A stretch of DNA of 64,000 bases, from NCBI GenBank assembly GCA_003054655.1, contig QAYZ01000015.1:62001-126000 (forward strand), in the 5' to 3' direction. A model generated the notes under the pieces. That model saw only the letters and a list, made by a program, of their open reading frames with translations, did no database searches and had not been told where the DNA came from. The position numbers were made by a program, and so were the translations under genes. Of this stretch, positions 9,305-17,774 are shown piece after piece. The stretch's first letter is position 1. Each line of letters starts with the position of its first letter. Source of the stretch: Spartobacteria bacterium LR76. Lineage in GTDB: Bacteria > Verrucomicrobiota > Verrucomicrobiia > Chthoniobacterales > Terrimicrobiaceae.

Positions 9305-9893
9305 AGCGAGCCAACTTTCTCACCATCGCACTACGGAGAGCCCATGCCATCGCGAGCCATCTGATCCGGTTTAGAGAAAGGCGATCTCGTTTTCGGGATT
9401 TGTGAAAAGTTCTGATGGAGTGGCTGACCGAAACTCCGCGAGCCTTCCATGAGTGGCCCTTTATCTCGGGCTGCCCGTCTAGGTCACTTCCCTCGCAGGT
9501 TCTCCGAAGGCTGCTCATTCGGGCACGGCCTGGACCAATGGCCGAAAAAATCCAGCCGACGCCTGGACCTTTCACCTGGTCGATCTTTACTAGAGCAACT
9601 CCACCATCTCAGAAAACATCCACGTGCGCCGCGACATCCGAGCGGCTGGCTGTGATAATGCGCCGTACGGAGCCCTCCCCTCCTACCTTTCTATGCGCTG
9701 CTCCGGACTGCCGCCCTGTACGCATATCCTGGCGAATACCTTCAGGCCATTCGGCCTCCGAAAAAGCGAGCCTCGCGCGCTCAAAAAATCAGGACCAGAC
9801 TTCGGACGGCGGTCCTGAAAGGCCCTCGGGATTTTCTCTTCCTTTCAGCGGGTTACCGGCCCAGTAAGACCGACAACGTCTGGAAGATGGCGC
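9305..9893. other. 589-bp stretch with no supportable gene
   Basis: Frames on both strands are low-complexity shadows rich in Arg, Ser and Pro with no recognisable domain. One plus frame (about 9487-9780) reads vaguely protein-like but is broken by a stop. I see decayed DNA between the GH43 gene and the RbsD-like gene. It could also hold the GH43 promoter, but no clear promoter elements were found. Confidence 0.5.
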
Positions 9894-10286
9894 CTATGCC
9901 GAAACCAGAATCATATTGGCGTATTGCGTGGTATCGCCCGTTCGGATGAGGCCGATGGCATGCGGAACTCGAGGCTTGAATGTTGCCTCGTGCGGCTCGT
10001 AGGTCACAGGCAATCCCTTCAGCGCAGCGGCGAATTCCTTTTTGCGCTTCACGCTGTTATTCGCCAGGAATTCCTGCGCCATGAACACTCTCCCGATGGT
10101 GAAGTTGGAACGCAGCGCCGTAACAACCTGAAGGACAGTCGGGACGTCATCGACCAGGGAAAGATCCACGTATTCGATGGCAGGCCAGAAGGGAAATCCG
10201 CGATCGGCGATGACGAGGGTGTTCGTGTGGCGGACGCGTGCGAGCAAATCGAGGACTCGCGGGTTTAAAATACCGGCTTTCAGCAT
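9894..10286 (-). CDS. RbsD/FucU family sugar mutarotase (D-ribose pyranase-like)
   Basis: A 130-residue protein of the usual family length. RbsD/FucU proteins interconvert pyranose and furanose or alpha/beta anomers of ribose or fucose in the cytoplasm. The N-terminus (KAGILNPRVLDLL, then RHTNTLVIADRGFP with the conserved His) and the C-terminus (IRTGDTTQYANMILVSA) match the family end to end, so the gene looks intact. No ribose or fucose transporter or kinase is adjacent; its neighbours are non-coding or decayed DNA and a gene tail whose stop is 3 bp before this start. The choice between ribose and fucose cannot be made from sequence alone. Confidence 0.85.
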   Translation of the reverse strand: MLKAGILNPRVLDLLARVRHTNTLVIADRGFPFWPAIEYVDLSLVDDVPTVLQVVTALRSNFTIGRVFMAQEFLANNSVKRKKEFAAALKGLPVTYEPHEATFKPRVPHAIGLIRTGDTTQYANMILVSA

Positions 10287-10289
10287 GGA

Positions 10290-10364
10290 TTAGTGGCAAC
10301 CGCTGAATTCATCGCCATTGATGTGCGGCAGGTAAAGAATTTTGGAACGACGAACCCAGTCGGA
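10290..10364 (-). pseudogene. Possible C-terminal remnant of a lost upstream gene
   Basis: A 24-codon open stretch ends with KILYLPHINGDEFSGCH and a TAA three bases before the RbsD-like start. That spacing is what one expects of the last codons of an upstream operon gene. In-frame stops cut it off at 10365. I do not recognise the family. It suggests the RbsD-like gene once had an operon partner that was deleted or decayed. Confidence 0.28.
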
Positions 10365-10607
10365 TCACATGGTCCGGGGCTACTTATGGTACCGTTGTTC
10401 CCAGCTCCACCGCCTGAGCTCTGAAATCCGCTGTGTATCGGTTTCTGACGATTGCTCTCATTGTTGCTTTCTCTCTTATTCGCTGGTCCAGAACTTTCGC
10501 GCATCTCACCTTATTCCGTCTCTTTTCAGCGCAAACGAAGCGATCTTAGCAGCATCATCATGTCCAGCCCAGCGTCATTCACCGGACAATAACCTCCACG
10601 GCATCTT
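10365..10607. other. Non-coding stretch upstream of the gene remnant
   Basis: No frame here has domain-like sequence on either strand and no clear promoter or hairpin was seen. It lies between the gene tail and the broken recombinase and is probably debris from the same rearrangement. Confidence 0.4.
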
Positions 10608-11673
10608 TCAAGATACGCAACTAAAATCCTGAGTGGTCCAAGGGAGCTTTGCTTGCCGATTGAGTTCCCTCAAACGATCGGCGAAAGCGTTGCTGCTCCA
10701 GCGCTGACCAGAGGGAGAAGCAATGAGCCAATCGGTTTCGAGTATCGAAAGGTGACGGGCTCAGTTGGCTTTCAAGTTCGGATCTGACGGTGACGAGCCG
10801 CTCCCCAGTTTTGAGTTTAGTGCTACGGCCCGAAGTCGGCTGCGGCACAAGCAGCCGGATATAGGAGAAGTCCTCGGCAACGCTGGCACGGCGTAGCGCC
10901 AGAGCTTCATGAAGGCGGAAGCCACCTTCGATCATGATCTGGCAGCCGAAGAGAATTTTGGGGTCGGAAGCGACTGCGGCGTATTGCCACTCGACCTCCT
11001 CCTCGGACAAAACGGTAATAGGCGCATCGGTGCCCTTGTAACTCGGGAGTTCCGAGGCAGGATTGGGCGCATAGGGGTTGGTGGGCACATAGAAGCCGTT
11101 GACCAGCGCAACGCGAAACAACTCATGAAAAATTTCCCGGTAGTGCCGCTTGCTGCTCTGTCCGTATTTCTTTTCGTGCAGGAATGTGAGCAGCACGTCC
11201 GGAGTAATGTCAGCCAACTTCGTTCCTTTGAACCAAGGCTCCAACGGCTCACGCCGCCTGGCACGACGGCGGTTTTCTGGCGGGCGGGGATCGATCTCGT
11301 CGATCAATGCAGAGCCGAAAAACTGGCGGAGTTGGGACAGTTTGTTGTTGAGCGCGGCATGGACGTTGCCAGCGGCGCTACGCGTGAGGAAGGCGCGTAG
11401 CGCAGGATTAAGGTTATTCGGTTCTTCTTTTTTGGGCGCGGATTCGATGGTCATCAAACGCGGCAGCCCCTCGAACCGCGCCAGGATTTTCTCCGGCACT
11501 GGCACGTCCTTGAGCCGTTCGAGAGCAATCAGCAGCTTCACCTTCTCAGGAATCCGCCCGGCTTCGCGCGGATCCTCCGTCGCCGTGCTCGCACGCACCA
11601 GCAGGCTGCCCGGCTGGGGATAGCAGGCGAGCCAGAGCTCCTTGCTGTCTTTGCGGTGGTAGAGTGAGGCCAT
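10608..11673 (-). pseudogene. Tyrosine recombinase/phage-type integrase, frameshifted and truncated
   Basis: Reading from ATG 11673 (MASLYHRKDSKELW), the protein has an N-terminal arm, a SAM-like core-binding domain and the first half of the catalytic domain: GGFRLHEALALR carries the first catalytic Arg and TKLKTGERLVTV the beta-hairpin Lys. At about base 10761 the original frame leaves the homology. One base out of frame it continues as ARHLSILETDWLIASPSGQR, WSSNAFADRLRELNRQAKLP and WTTQDF, then stops at 10608. The following HxxR box, His/Trp and nucleophile Tyr are absent. So there are two lesions, a 1-nt insertion and a 3' truncation. It should be inactive. It lies next to an initiator tRNA gene, a common setting for integrated elements. 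Confidence 0.8.
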
Positions 11674-11815
11674 GATTCGGTGCCTTTCAATGCACTGGAA
11701 CCAGCAACCTGCGGCTTCCCTCACACCGCCCGCGCCCAAGAACCCGACTCCGCTACGAGCGTGATTTATTCACGTTTTTCGGGGTTTTTGTTCACGTTTG
11801 GCCTAAAACCCATTT

Positions 11816-11863
11816 CCCACCAAAAACAAAAACGCCTTGCAAGTCATTGACTCACAAGGCGTT
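11816..11863 (-). terminator. Intrinsic terminator after tRNA-fMet
   Basis: On the minus strand a 9-bp stem AACGCCTTG / CAAGGCGTT with a 15-nt loop is followed directly by TTTTTGTTTTTGG. It begins six bases past the tRNA CCA end, as expected for the tRNA transcript's terminator. Confidence 0.75.
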
Positions 11864-11868
11864 GAAAT

Positions 11869-11945
<77 letters not shown>

Positions 11946-11993
11946 GTAAGGAAGGTTTAAGCTACATGCGGTTCAGAAAACCGCAAGGGCTAT

Positions 11994-12551
11994 TTACAGA
12001 TTTGTTTGAGAACGAAATTGCGGAGGGAGCGAGCCGGGGATGATCAAGACCCGCGCTCCGGTGCCGACCGTGTCGTAGAGCGAGATGACATCGACAGACC
12101 TCATGCGGATACAGCCGTAGCTGGCCGGGAGGCCGATGTTTCGCTCTTCCGGCGTTCCATGGATATAAATGAGGCGGTCGAAGGAGTTTTTGTTTCCGGG
12201 TTCCAAACCATCCAGCCACAGGATGCGGGTGACGATGGGGTCGCGACCTGGGGCGTCGATCGCGATGATTTCCGCTGTCGGTCGTCGCGATTTGAAGACT
12301 GCTCCGGCGGGAGCGCCTTCACCGATCTTCTTCTTGATGCGGAAGAGCCCCACGGGAGTCGCATTGCTGTTGGGCCGGCTGCCGAGGCCGAACTTGGAGG
12401 TCGATACCGGATACTCGGCGATTTTTTCGTCATCGCGAAATACCACCATGCGCTGGTCCGCCGCACTGATCAGGATGCGGTGATGGGTATCTCCCGCACA
12501 TCCCGCCAGGAGGGCCAGTATCGCCGCTGCGAGAAAGACCCTTGGTTTCAC
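11994..12551 (-). CDS. L,D-transpeptidase (YkuD/ErfK family) lipoprotein
   Basis: L,D-transpeptidases make 3-3 peptidoglycan cross-links or attach proteins to the wall. The start is taken as GTG 12551, which overlaps the TGA of the GT2 gene (GTGA) and places a lipoprotein signal at residues 1-19 ending LLAGC. An ATG at 12698 in the same frame would give an implausible N-terminal extension. The YkuD domain carries IYIHGTPEE and SYGCIRM with the catalytic Cys. The mature protein is small (about 165 residues) with no LysM or other binding module. The overlap with the polysaccharide synthase gene suggests co-regulated envelope functions. Confidence 0.9.
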   Translation of the reverse strand: MKPRVFLAAAILALLAGCAGDTHHRILISAADQRMVVFRDDEKIAEYPVSTSKFGLGSRPNSNATPVGLFRIKKKIGEGAPAGAVFKSRRPTAEIIAIDAPGRDPIVTRILWLDGLEPGNKNSFDRLIYIHGTPEERNIGLPASYGCIRMRSVDVISLYDTVGTGARVLIIPGSLPPQFRSQTNL

Positions 12552-14056
12552 GCGTTGCTGCGGGCCATGAGTCCCAATCCCGCCTGCTGAAGCCAGAAGG
12601 AAACCGATTTCCAGGCTACGTAGGTGAATCCGCCGAAGAACATCAACAGAAATGGCACGGAGACCCACTGCCCGAGCGCGGCAGAATTCCAAATGCAATA
12701 GCCAAAGTAGAGGGCGAAAAGCAGCTCGATGAAGGGCAGGAGCGACTTGATCGGCATATAGCGCGCCCGCCCGACATTGACGGGCTTCTTCTCAATGCCG
12801 TATTTCGGCGTGCGGGTAAACTCCGACTGGCGATTGAGGACGGCCTCGATCACGCCGCGGGCGTTATTGACCGACATGCCGGTCGCCAGGGCGAGAGTGA
12901 AAGGCATGAGCCAGATATCGCGCCACCAGCCGCGAGGATTCTGGTGCATCTGGCCCACGAGATAAAACAGAGCGATGGACACCGATGTGGCAAAGAAGAT
13001 CGGCAGATCCACGAGCAGCGAATACATGGCTCCATGCTTGGCCGCGAAGGACTGCGGCAGGATGAGCACGCAGAGCATGACGAGGAGGAGGTAGCCAAAG
13101 TTTGACGTCAGGTGGGCAGTAGCCTCGAGCTTGATGAGGAGCGGTAGCTTGGCTTTCCAGACCTCGGGGAGCAGCTTTTTGCAGGTCTGGATCGAGCCCT
13201 TCGTCCAGCGATGCTGCTGGGACTTGAAGCCATTCATGTCGACAGGCAGCTCTGCCGGCACGATGACGTCGGGCAGATACACAAATTTCCACCCGCGCAT
13301 CTGCGCACGGTAGCTGAGATCGAGATCCTCGGTGAGAGTGTCGTAGTGCCAGCCGTCGGCGTCCTCGATGCACGACCTGCGCCAGATCCCGGCGGTGCCG
13401 TTGAAATTGAAGAACCTCCCGCTGCGACTGCGTGCGGTCTGCTCAAGCAGGAGGTGGCCATCGAGAAACATGGCCTGCACTTTCGTGAGGAGGGAGTAGT
13501 TGCGGTTCAGGTGCCCCCACCGCATCTGGACCATGCCCACTTTCTCATCCGTAAAGAAATCGATGCACTTTTTCAGCACATCCGGGGCGGGAACAAAATC
13601 GGCATCGAGGATGAAGATATAGTCGCCCTTCGCTTTCTCCATGCCTGCGGCCAGGGCCCCTGCCTTGAAGCCTTCCCGGTTATCCCGGTGGAGGCAATCG
13701 ACATCGAACCCCTCCTCGCGCAGGCGCAACGCCTCCGCCTCGGCGATCTGAGAGGTCTCGTCGGTGGAATCGTCGAGAATTTGAATCTGCAGGAGGTGCT
13801 GCGGGTAATCGAGGCTCCTCACGGACTCGATCAGCCGCCGAATGACATAAAATTCATTGAAAACCGGCAGTTGCACCGTGACCAGAGGGAGCTCTGAAAA
13901 AGTACCTGCGGGCTTCGCCGGTCGCCTGCGGTGCTTCAGAAAGAGGTAGATAATGCAATACCGATGAATGCCATACGCCGAAAGGCCTATGAGCACACTG
14001 ACATAGCAAACTGTCCAGATGACGCTTTGAAACATCGCGTCAAGCGATCCACTCAT
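12548..14056 (-). CDS. Membrane GT2 processive glycosyltransferase (cellulose/mannan synthase-like)
   Basis: A 502-residue inner-membrane enzyme: one or two N-terminal helices, a cytoplasmic GT-A domain (about 50-300) and several C-terminal helices. Family motifs are visible: VTVQLPVFNE, DDSTDET, DADF, TEDLDLSYR and QQHRW (the QxxRW of processive synthases). This pattern is shared by bacterial homologues of plant CslA/CslC mannan or glucan synthases. The product polymer cannot be predicted. No BcsB, BcsZ or PilZ partner is adjacent. It is translationally coupled to a downstream L,D-transpeptidase. Confidence 0.9.
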   Translation of the reverse strand: MSGSLDAMFQSVIWTVCYVSVLIGLSAYGIHRYCIIYLFLKHRRRPAKPAGTFSELPLVTVQLPVFNEFYVIRRLIESVRSLDYPQHLLQIQILDDSTDETSQIAEAEALRLREEGFDVDCLHRDNREGFKAGALAAGMEKAKGDYIFILDADFVPAPDVLKKCIDFFTDEKVGMVQMRWGHLNRNYSLLTKVQAMFLDGHLLLEQTARSRSGRFFNFNGTAGIWRRSCIEDADGWHYDTLTEDLDLSYRAQMRGWKFVYLPDVIVPAELPVDMNGFKSQQHRWTKGSIQTCKKLLPEVWKAKLPLLIKLEATAHLTSNFGYLLLVMLCVLILPQSFAAKHGAMYSLLVDLPIFFATSVSIALFYLVGQMHQNPRGWWRDIWLMPFTLALATGMSVNNARGVIEAVLNRQSEFTRTPKYGIEKKPVNVGRARYMPIKSLLPFIELLFALYFGYCIWNSAALGQWVSVPFLLMFFGGFTYVAWKSVSFWLQQAGLGLMARSNA

Positions 14057-14182
14057 CGATTAATTCCCCCCGTTATAAGTGCCGGGCTATCAACCCAAAC
14101 CAGCGGGAACGGTCAAGCGCAAAAACCCTCTTCGGCAAACGGCTTGCTGGAGTTCCGCCCGGGGATCTGGTAGAGTATTTCC

Positions 14183-15535
14183 ATGCCTTCCGTGGATTCC
14201 ATTACAGCGGAACTGCAGTCCCTCGACCGGCAGTATCAGATCCATCCCTTCACCAATCACTCCGACATGCATGGGACGGGTACGCACATCGTCCAGAGGG
14301 GAGACGGGTGCTATTTCATCGACGAAACCGGCACGCCCATCCTCGATGGCCTGGCCGGGCTGTGGTGCGTGAATGTCGGGTACAACTGCCGCGAGATCGT
14401 GGATGCCGTGACGGCCCAGATGACGCAACTCCCCTACTACCCGTCGTTCTTCAATTCCACCACCGAGGCGCCGATTCGAGTAGCCGAGTTTCTCGCGAAA
14501 CACGCACCGGCCCGATTGAACCACACGATTTTCTCCAATTCAGGCTCCGAGGCGAATGAGACGGCTCTCAAGGTCATTCGCGGGTACTGGAAGCTCAAAG
14601 GCCAGCCGCAGCGTCGCAAGATTCTCTGCCGCACCTATGCCTACCATGGCGTGACGCTCGCCACCACCAGCCTGACGGGCCTCGTTAACTGCCAGGAACC
14701 GTTTGATCTCCCGCTTGAGGGCTTTATACGCATTCCCGGGCCTTATCACTATGGCGCTCGCAGCGAACTGACCCCGGAGGACTACGGCAAGTGGTGCCTG
14801 GAAGAAACCCGCCGCGTCATTTTGGCCGAGGGTCCGGAGACGATCGGAGCGCTCTTTGCCGAGCCGATCCAGGGCGCGGGCGGGGTGATCATCCCGCCAA
14901 AAGGTTATCTGAAAGGCTTGCGGGAAATCTGTCGGGAGTACGGCATACTGTATGTCTCTGACGAGGTGATTACCGCCTTTGGCCGGGTGGGATCATGGTT
15001 CGCCAGCGAAATGTGGGATCTCGATCCCGACATTATTTGCGTGGCCAAGGGTATCACCAGCGGCTACCTGCCCCTCGGCGGCACGATGGTCAGCGACGAA
15101 ATCGCCGAGCCTCTACTCAAGGGCGGCTACTTTGCCCATGGGTTCACCTACTCGGGCCACCCCTCCTGCTGTGCGGCAGCGTTGGCGAATCTCCAGTACA
15201 TCGAGGCTCATGGCCTGGTCGCCAAGGTTAAGAACGATCTCGGCCCGTACTTCGAGGCCAAGCTCGCCAGCCTCGCCTCGCATCCGGCCGTGTCGGAGGT
15301 GCGAGCCATCGGTCTCATCGGAGCGGCGGAGCTGGTTCCCAAGGGGGGCAGGGACGCGCTCACCCCGTCCTCACTGCTCGGGGCCAAGGCGTCCAATCTG
15401 GTCCGGGCGGAAGGAGCCATGGTGCGAGGCATCCGCGACCTCATCGCCATCTCGCCCCCGCTGATTATCTCCCGGGAGCAGATCGACAGCCTCTTCGCCA
15501 GCATCGTGCGAGGTCTGGACAAGCTTTGGGATTAG
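14183..15535 (+). CDS. Class III PLP-dependent aminotransferase (omega-aminotransferase)
   Basis: A 450-residue enzyme of fold type I. It shows FSNSGSEANETALK, AYHGVTLATTSLTG, a DE pair in YVSDEVITAFGR, and the PLP-binding lysine in CVAKGITSGYLPLGG. Such enzymes move the terminal amino group of beta-alanine, putrescine, GABA or similar amines to pyruvate or 2-oxoglutarate. The TFTNH-type start (HPFTNHSDMHG) and length fit the beta-alanine:pyruvate or putrescine:pyruvate group, but the substrate is not settled. It is divergent from the GT2 gene with a 126-bp spacer. A polyamine-related amidase is encoded at 50545-51429, far away. Confidence 0.88.
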   Translation: MPSVDSITAELQSLDRQYQIHPFTNHSDMHGTGTHIVQRGDGCYFIDETGTPILDGLAGLWCVNVGYNCREIVDAVTAQMTQLPYYPSFFNSTTEAPIRVAEFLAKHAPARLNHTIFSNSGSEANETALKVIRGYWKLKGQPQRRKILCRTYAYHGVTLATTSLTGLVNCQEPFDLPLEGFIRIPGPYHYGARSELTPEDYGKWCLEETRRVILAEGPETIGALFAEPIQGAGGVIIPPKGYLKGLREICREYGILYVSDEVITAFGRVGSWFASEMWDLDPDIICVAKGITSGYLPLGGTMVSDEIAEPLLKGGYFAHGFTYSGHPSCCAAALANLQYIEAHGLVAKVKNDLGPYFEAKLASLASHPAVSEVRAIGLIGAAELVPKGGRDALTPSSLLGAKASNLVRAEGAMVRGIRDLIAISPPLIISREQIDSLFASIVRGLDKLWD

Positions 15536-15615
15536 GTCCCGGTACGTAAAAAAAATCTTCGGTCCGGCCGCTCGCGGGACTTGTCGAACGCAAAGAAGCG
15601 AGGCAAGTTGCCGCT

Positions 15616-16638
15616 ATGGCGACGGCTGCCGGAGACGACGCGGAAATCGTTCTACCACCCGAGGATGTGGAAATCCCACTCGCGGTGGATACGAAGCCGT
15701 CCCGTCCTGTCCGCAGTGCACGGTACTTCTACCGCCTCGAGAACAACCGCCTCGTCGACTGTCCCGATGAGGAGGCCCAGATTTTTGTCTACATCGCGCC
15801 GACGATCGACGATGAGGCCGAGCTGCAGGAACTCTACAATATTGATTATCACACCCTGCAGTCTTCGCTCGATCCGGATGAGCTGTCCCGGCTTGAGTTC
15901 GAAACCGACCACGCCGCGCTGATCTTCAAACGCCCCAAGAGCTTCTGCGCCGACGACAATTTCCTGCTCAAGCTCACCTCGACCGGCGTCTTCCTCTACG
16001 AGGAGCAACTCGTCATCGTCATGCCCGACGACGCGCCGCTCTTCGAGGGCCGCGTCCCCTTTCAGATCCAGTCCATCCACGACGTCATCCTCCGCCTCCT
16101 GTATCAATCCACCCTCCACTTTGAGGGGCATCTCAAGGCGATCAACATGCTGTCCGACTCCCTCGAGCGGCGCATCAGCACCTCGCTGGAAAACAGGTAT
16201 CTCCTCAACATGTTCGCGCTGGAGAAGAGCCTCGTTTACATCGTGAACTCGATCAGCTCCAATGGCGCTCTGCTGGAGCGCCTGCGCTCCTCGGCCGAGA
16301 GGCTCGGATTCGACCGCGACCAGACCGGCATCATCGAGGACATGATCATCGAGAACAAGCAGTGCTACCGCCGCGCGGAAATTCATACCCAGGTCATCGG
16401 CGGCCTCATGGATGCCCGGGCCTCGATCGTCAGCCACAACCTGAACCAACTGATCAAAAAGTTCACGATCTGGACCGTTGCGATCATGCTGGCCAATCTC
16501 GTGATCGGCGTTTTTTCGATGAATGTTGATCTGCCCCTGCCCGAGGATCACTCATGGTGGCCTTTCCTGCTGATCAACATGCTCGCTCTGGGCACAGCGG
16601 GACTCGTTTTCTGGATTTGGCGCGTGAAAAAGTGGTGA
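15616..16638 (+). CDS. CorA-like divalent cation transporter with altered GMN motif
   Basis: A 340-residue protein with a large cytoplasmic N-domain, a long stalk helix and two C-terminal transmembrane helices, the CorA plan. CorA channels carry Mg2+, Co2+ or Zn2+ inward through a pentamer whose GMN loop selects the ion. Here the loop reads VFSMNVDLP, so the Gly of GMN is Ser. The second helix (WPFLLINMLALGTAGLVFW) and a basic C-terminus are normal. It overlaps the next gene by four bases (GTGA), linking it to a putative ligand-gated channel. Its ion specificity is uncertain. Confidence 0.88.
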   Translation: MATAAGDDAEIVLPPEDVEIPLAVDTKPSRPVRSARYFYRLENNRLVDCPDEEAQIFVYIAPTIDDEAELQELYNIDYHTLQSSLDPDELSRLEFETDHAALIFKRPKSFCADDNFLLKLTSTGVFLYEEQLVIVMPDDAPLFEGRVPFQIQSIHDVILRLLYQSTLHFEGHLKAINMLSDSLERRISTSLENRYLLNMFALEKSLVYIVNSISSNGALLERLRSSAERLGFDRDQTGIIEDMIIENKQCYRRAEIHTQVIGGLMDARASIVSHNLNQLIKKFTIWTVAIMLANLVIGVFSMNVDLPLPEDHSWWPFLLINMLALGTAGLVFWIWRVKKW

Positions 16639-17714
16639 GGACATTGTTATTGGCGTTTCTCCTGTGGAGCGCCGCCCCCATGGTCTGGTCACAGGAAGCT
16701 ACGCCGGCACAGGCGCCTTTGAAGGTCGCAGTCTCCGGGGACATCCCATTTGTCATCAGCAACGATGATAATACCTTCTCGGGATACTCGATCGAGGTCT
16801 GGGAGGATATCGCAGCCCATAATGGCTGGACATTTGTCTACACCAAGTACTCGAGCAAGTTTGATGCGCTGGCCGCGATGAACAGGAAAGACGCCGACGT
16901 GATCGTAGGCGATCTCGGCATCCTGAGCGTCCTGCAGGGGAAGGTGGAGTTTTCCCAACCGTACTTTCGCTCCGGCCTGCATATCATGGTGAGCGATGCG
17001 CGTCCGCATACTTTTGCCCGCATCTTTTCCGATGTCTACAATTGGGGGCATCTCAAGCCCTTCTGGTACCTTCTGGGAGCAATCGTCGTAGGTACCGTGT
17101 TCGTCGCGTGGTTTGAGCGGAAGCACAATCCGGATTTCCCCAAGGGGCACCGCGATGCCCTGGCAGAGGCCTTCTACTATGTCATTTCGCTGTCGTTGGG
17201 TAAAAGCGCCTACAAGGGATTTGGCGGATGGTTCGGCCGCATCGTCATGTGCGTCTGGACGATTCTCAGCGTGGTGATCGTCGCTTATGTGACATCCTCC
17301 ATCACCAGCGCGATGACCGTGGAGAGCCTGCGCGGGCATATCGCCGGACCTCAGGATCTCCCAGGGCACACGGTCGGTGTGGTGAAGGAGACCGCTGCTA
17401 TCCTGTATCTGCGTCAGCACTCGATCGAGACACACGAATACCCAACCCTCGAGGCCGCCGTACAGGCGCTGATCAAAGGCGAGGTGCCAGCGTTGGTCGG
17501 AGCCGCACCAGAGCTGCAATACTACGACAACACCCATCCGAAACTGCCAATCACGGAGGTAGGCCCCGTCTTCTCGCCGTACAATTACGGATTTGCGCTT
17601 CCGATCGGCAGTCCGATTCGGCTGCAAATGAATAGCGCCATCCTCGAACTTCAGGAGCGAGGCACTCTACTCGACCTGGGACGCAAGTATTTCGGATCAG
17701 TCTTTCAGCCTTAG
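16635..17714 (+). CDS. GluR0-like prokaryotic glutamate-receptor-type ion channel
   Basis: The start is taken as GTG 16635 because it overlaps the corA stop and gives a clean signal peptide (RTLLLAFLLWSAAPMVWS) in a 359-residue protein. The order is S1 half of a periplasmic solute-binding domain (DIPFVIS to VEFSQPYF), helix M1 (FWYLLGAIVVGTVFVAWFE), a re-entrant pore segment, helix M2 (RIVMCVWTILSVVIVAYVTS), and the S2 half. This is the GluR0 architecture. The pore reads SLSLGKSAYKGFG rather than a K+-selective TVGYGD, so selectivity is unclear. It may be ligand gated by an amino acid; this is inference. An amino-acid permease gene follows convergently. Confidence 0.85.
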   Translation: MRTLLLAFLLWSAAPMVWSQEATPAQAPLKVAVSGDIPFVISNDDNTFSGYSIEVWEDIAAHNGWTFVYTKYSSKFDALAAMNRKDADVIVGDLGILSVLQGKVEFSQPYFRSGLHIMVSDARPHTFARIFSDVYNWGHLKPFWYLLGAIVVGTVFVAWFERKHNPDFPKGHRDALAEAFYYVISLSLGKSAYKGFGGWFGRIVMCVWTILSVVIVAYVTSSITSAMTVESLRGHIAGPQDLPGHTVGVVKETAAILYLRQHSIETHEYPTLEAAVQALIKGEVPALVGAAPELQYYDNTHPKLPITEVGPVFSPYNYGFALPIGSPIRLQMNSAILELQERGTLLDLGRKYFGSVFQP

Positions 17715-17774
17715 CATTCAGTCATCGCCTGGCCGGGGGGCTCACCGGAAAGAAAATGCGGGCCGTTGGGTCCC

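Noticed and set aside
9415-9867. 150-codon plus-strand frame in the worn region
   Set aside because: Composition is Ser/Pro/Arg-rich with no motif, and other plus frames of the same stretch look equally poor. I found no transposase or regulator signature.
10280-10504. 74-codon minus-strand frame upstream of the RbsD-like gene
   Set aside because: Ser/Asn-rich with no domain, and it overlaps the better-supported gene tail at 10290-10364 in another frame.
12551-12698. Longer start (ATG 12698) for the L,D-transpeptidase
   Set aside because: It would add 49 residues encoded inside the GT2 gene and bury the lipoprotein signal. GTG 12551 overlaps the upstream stop and starts the signal correctly.
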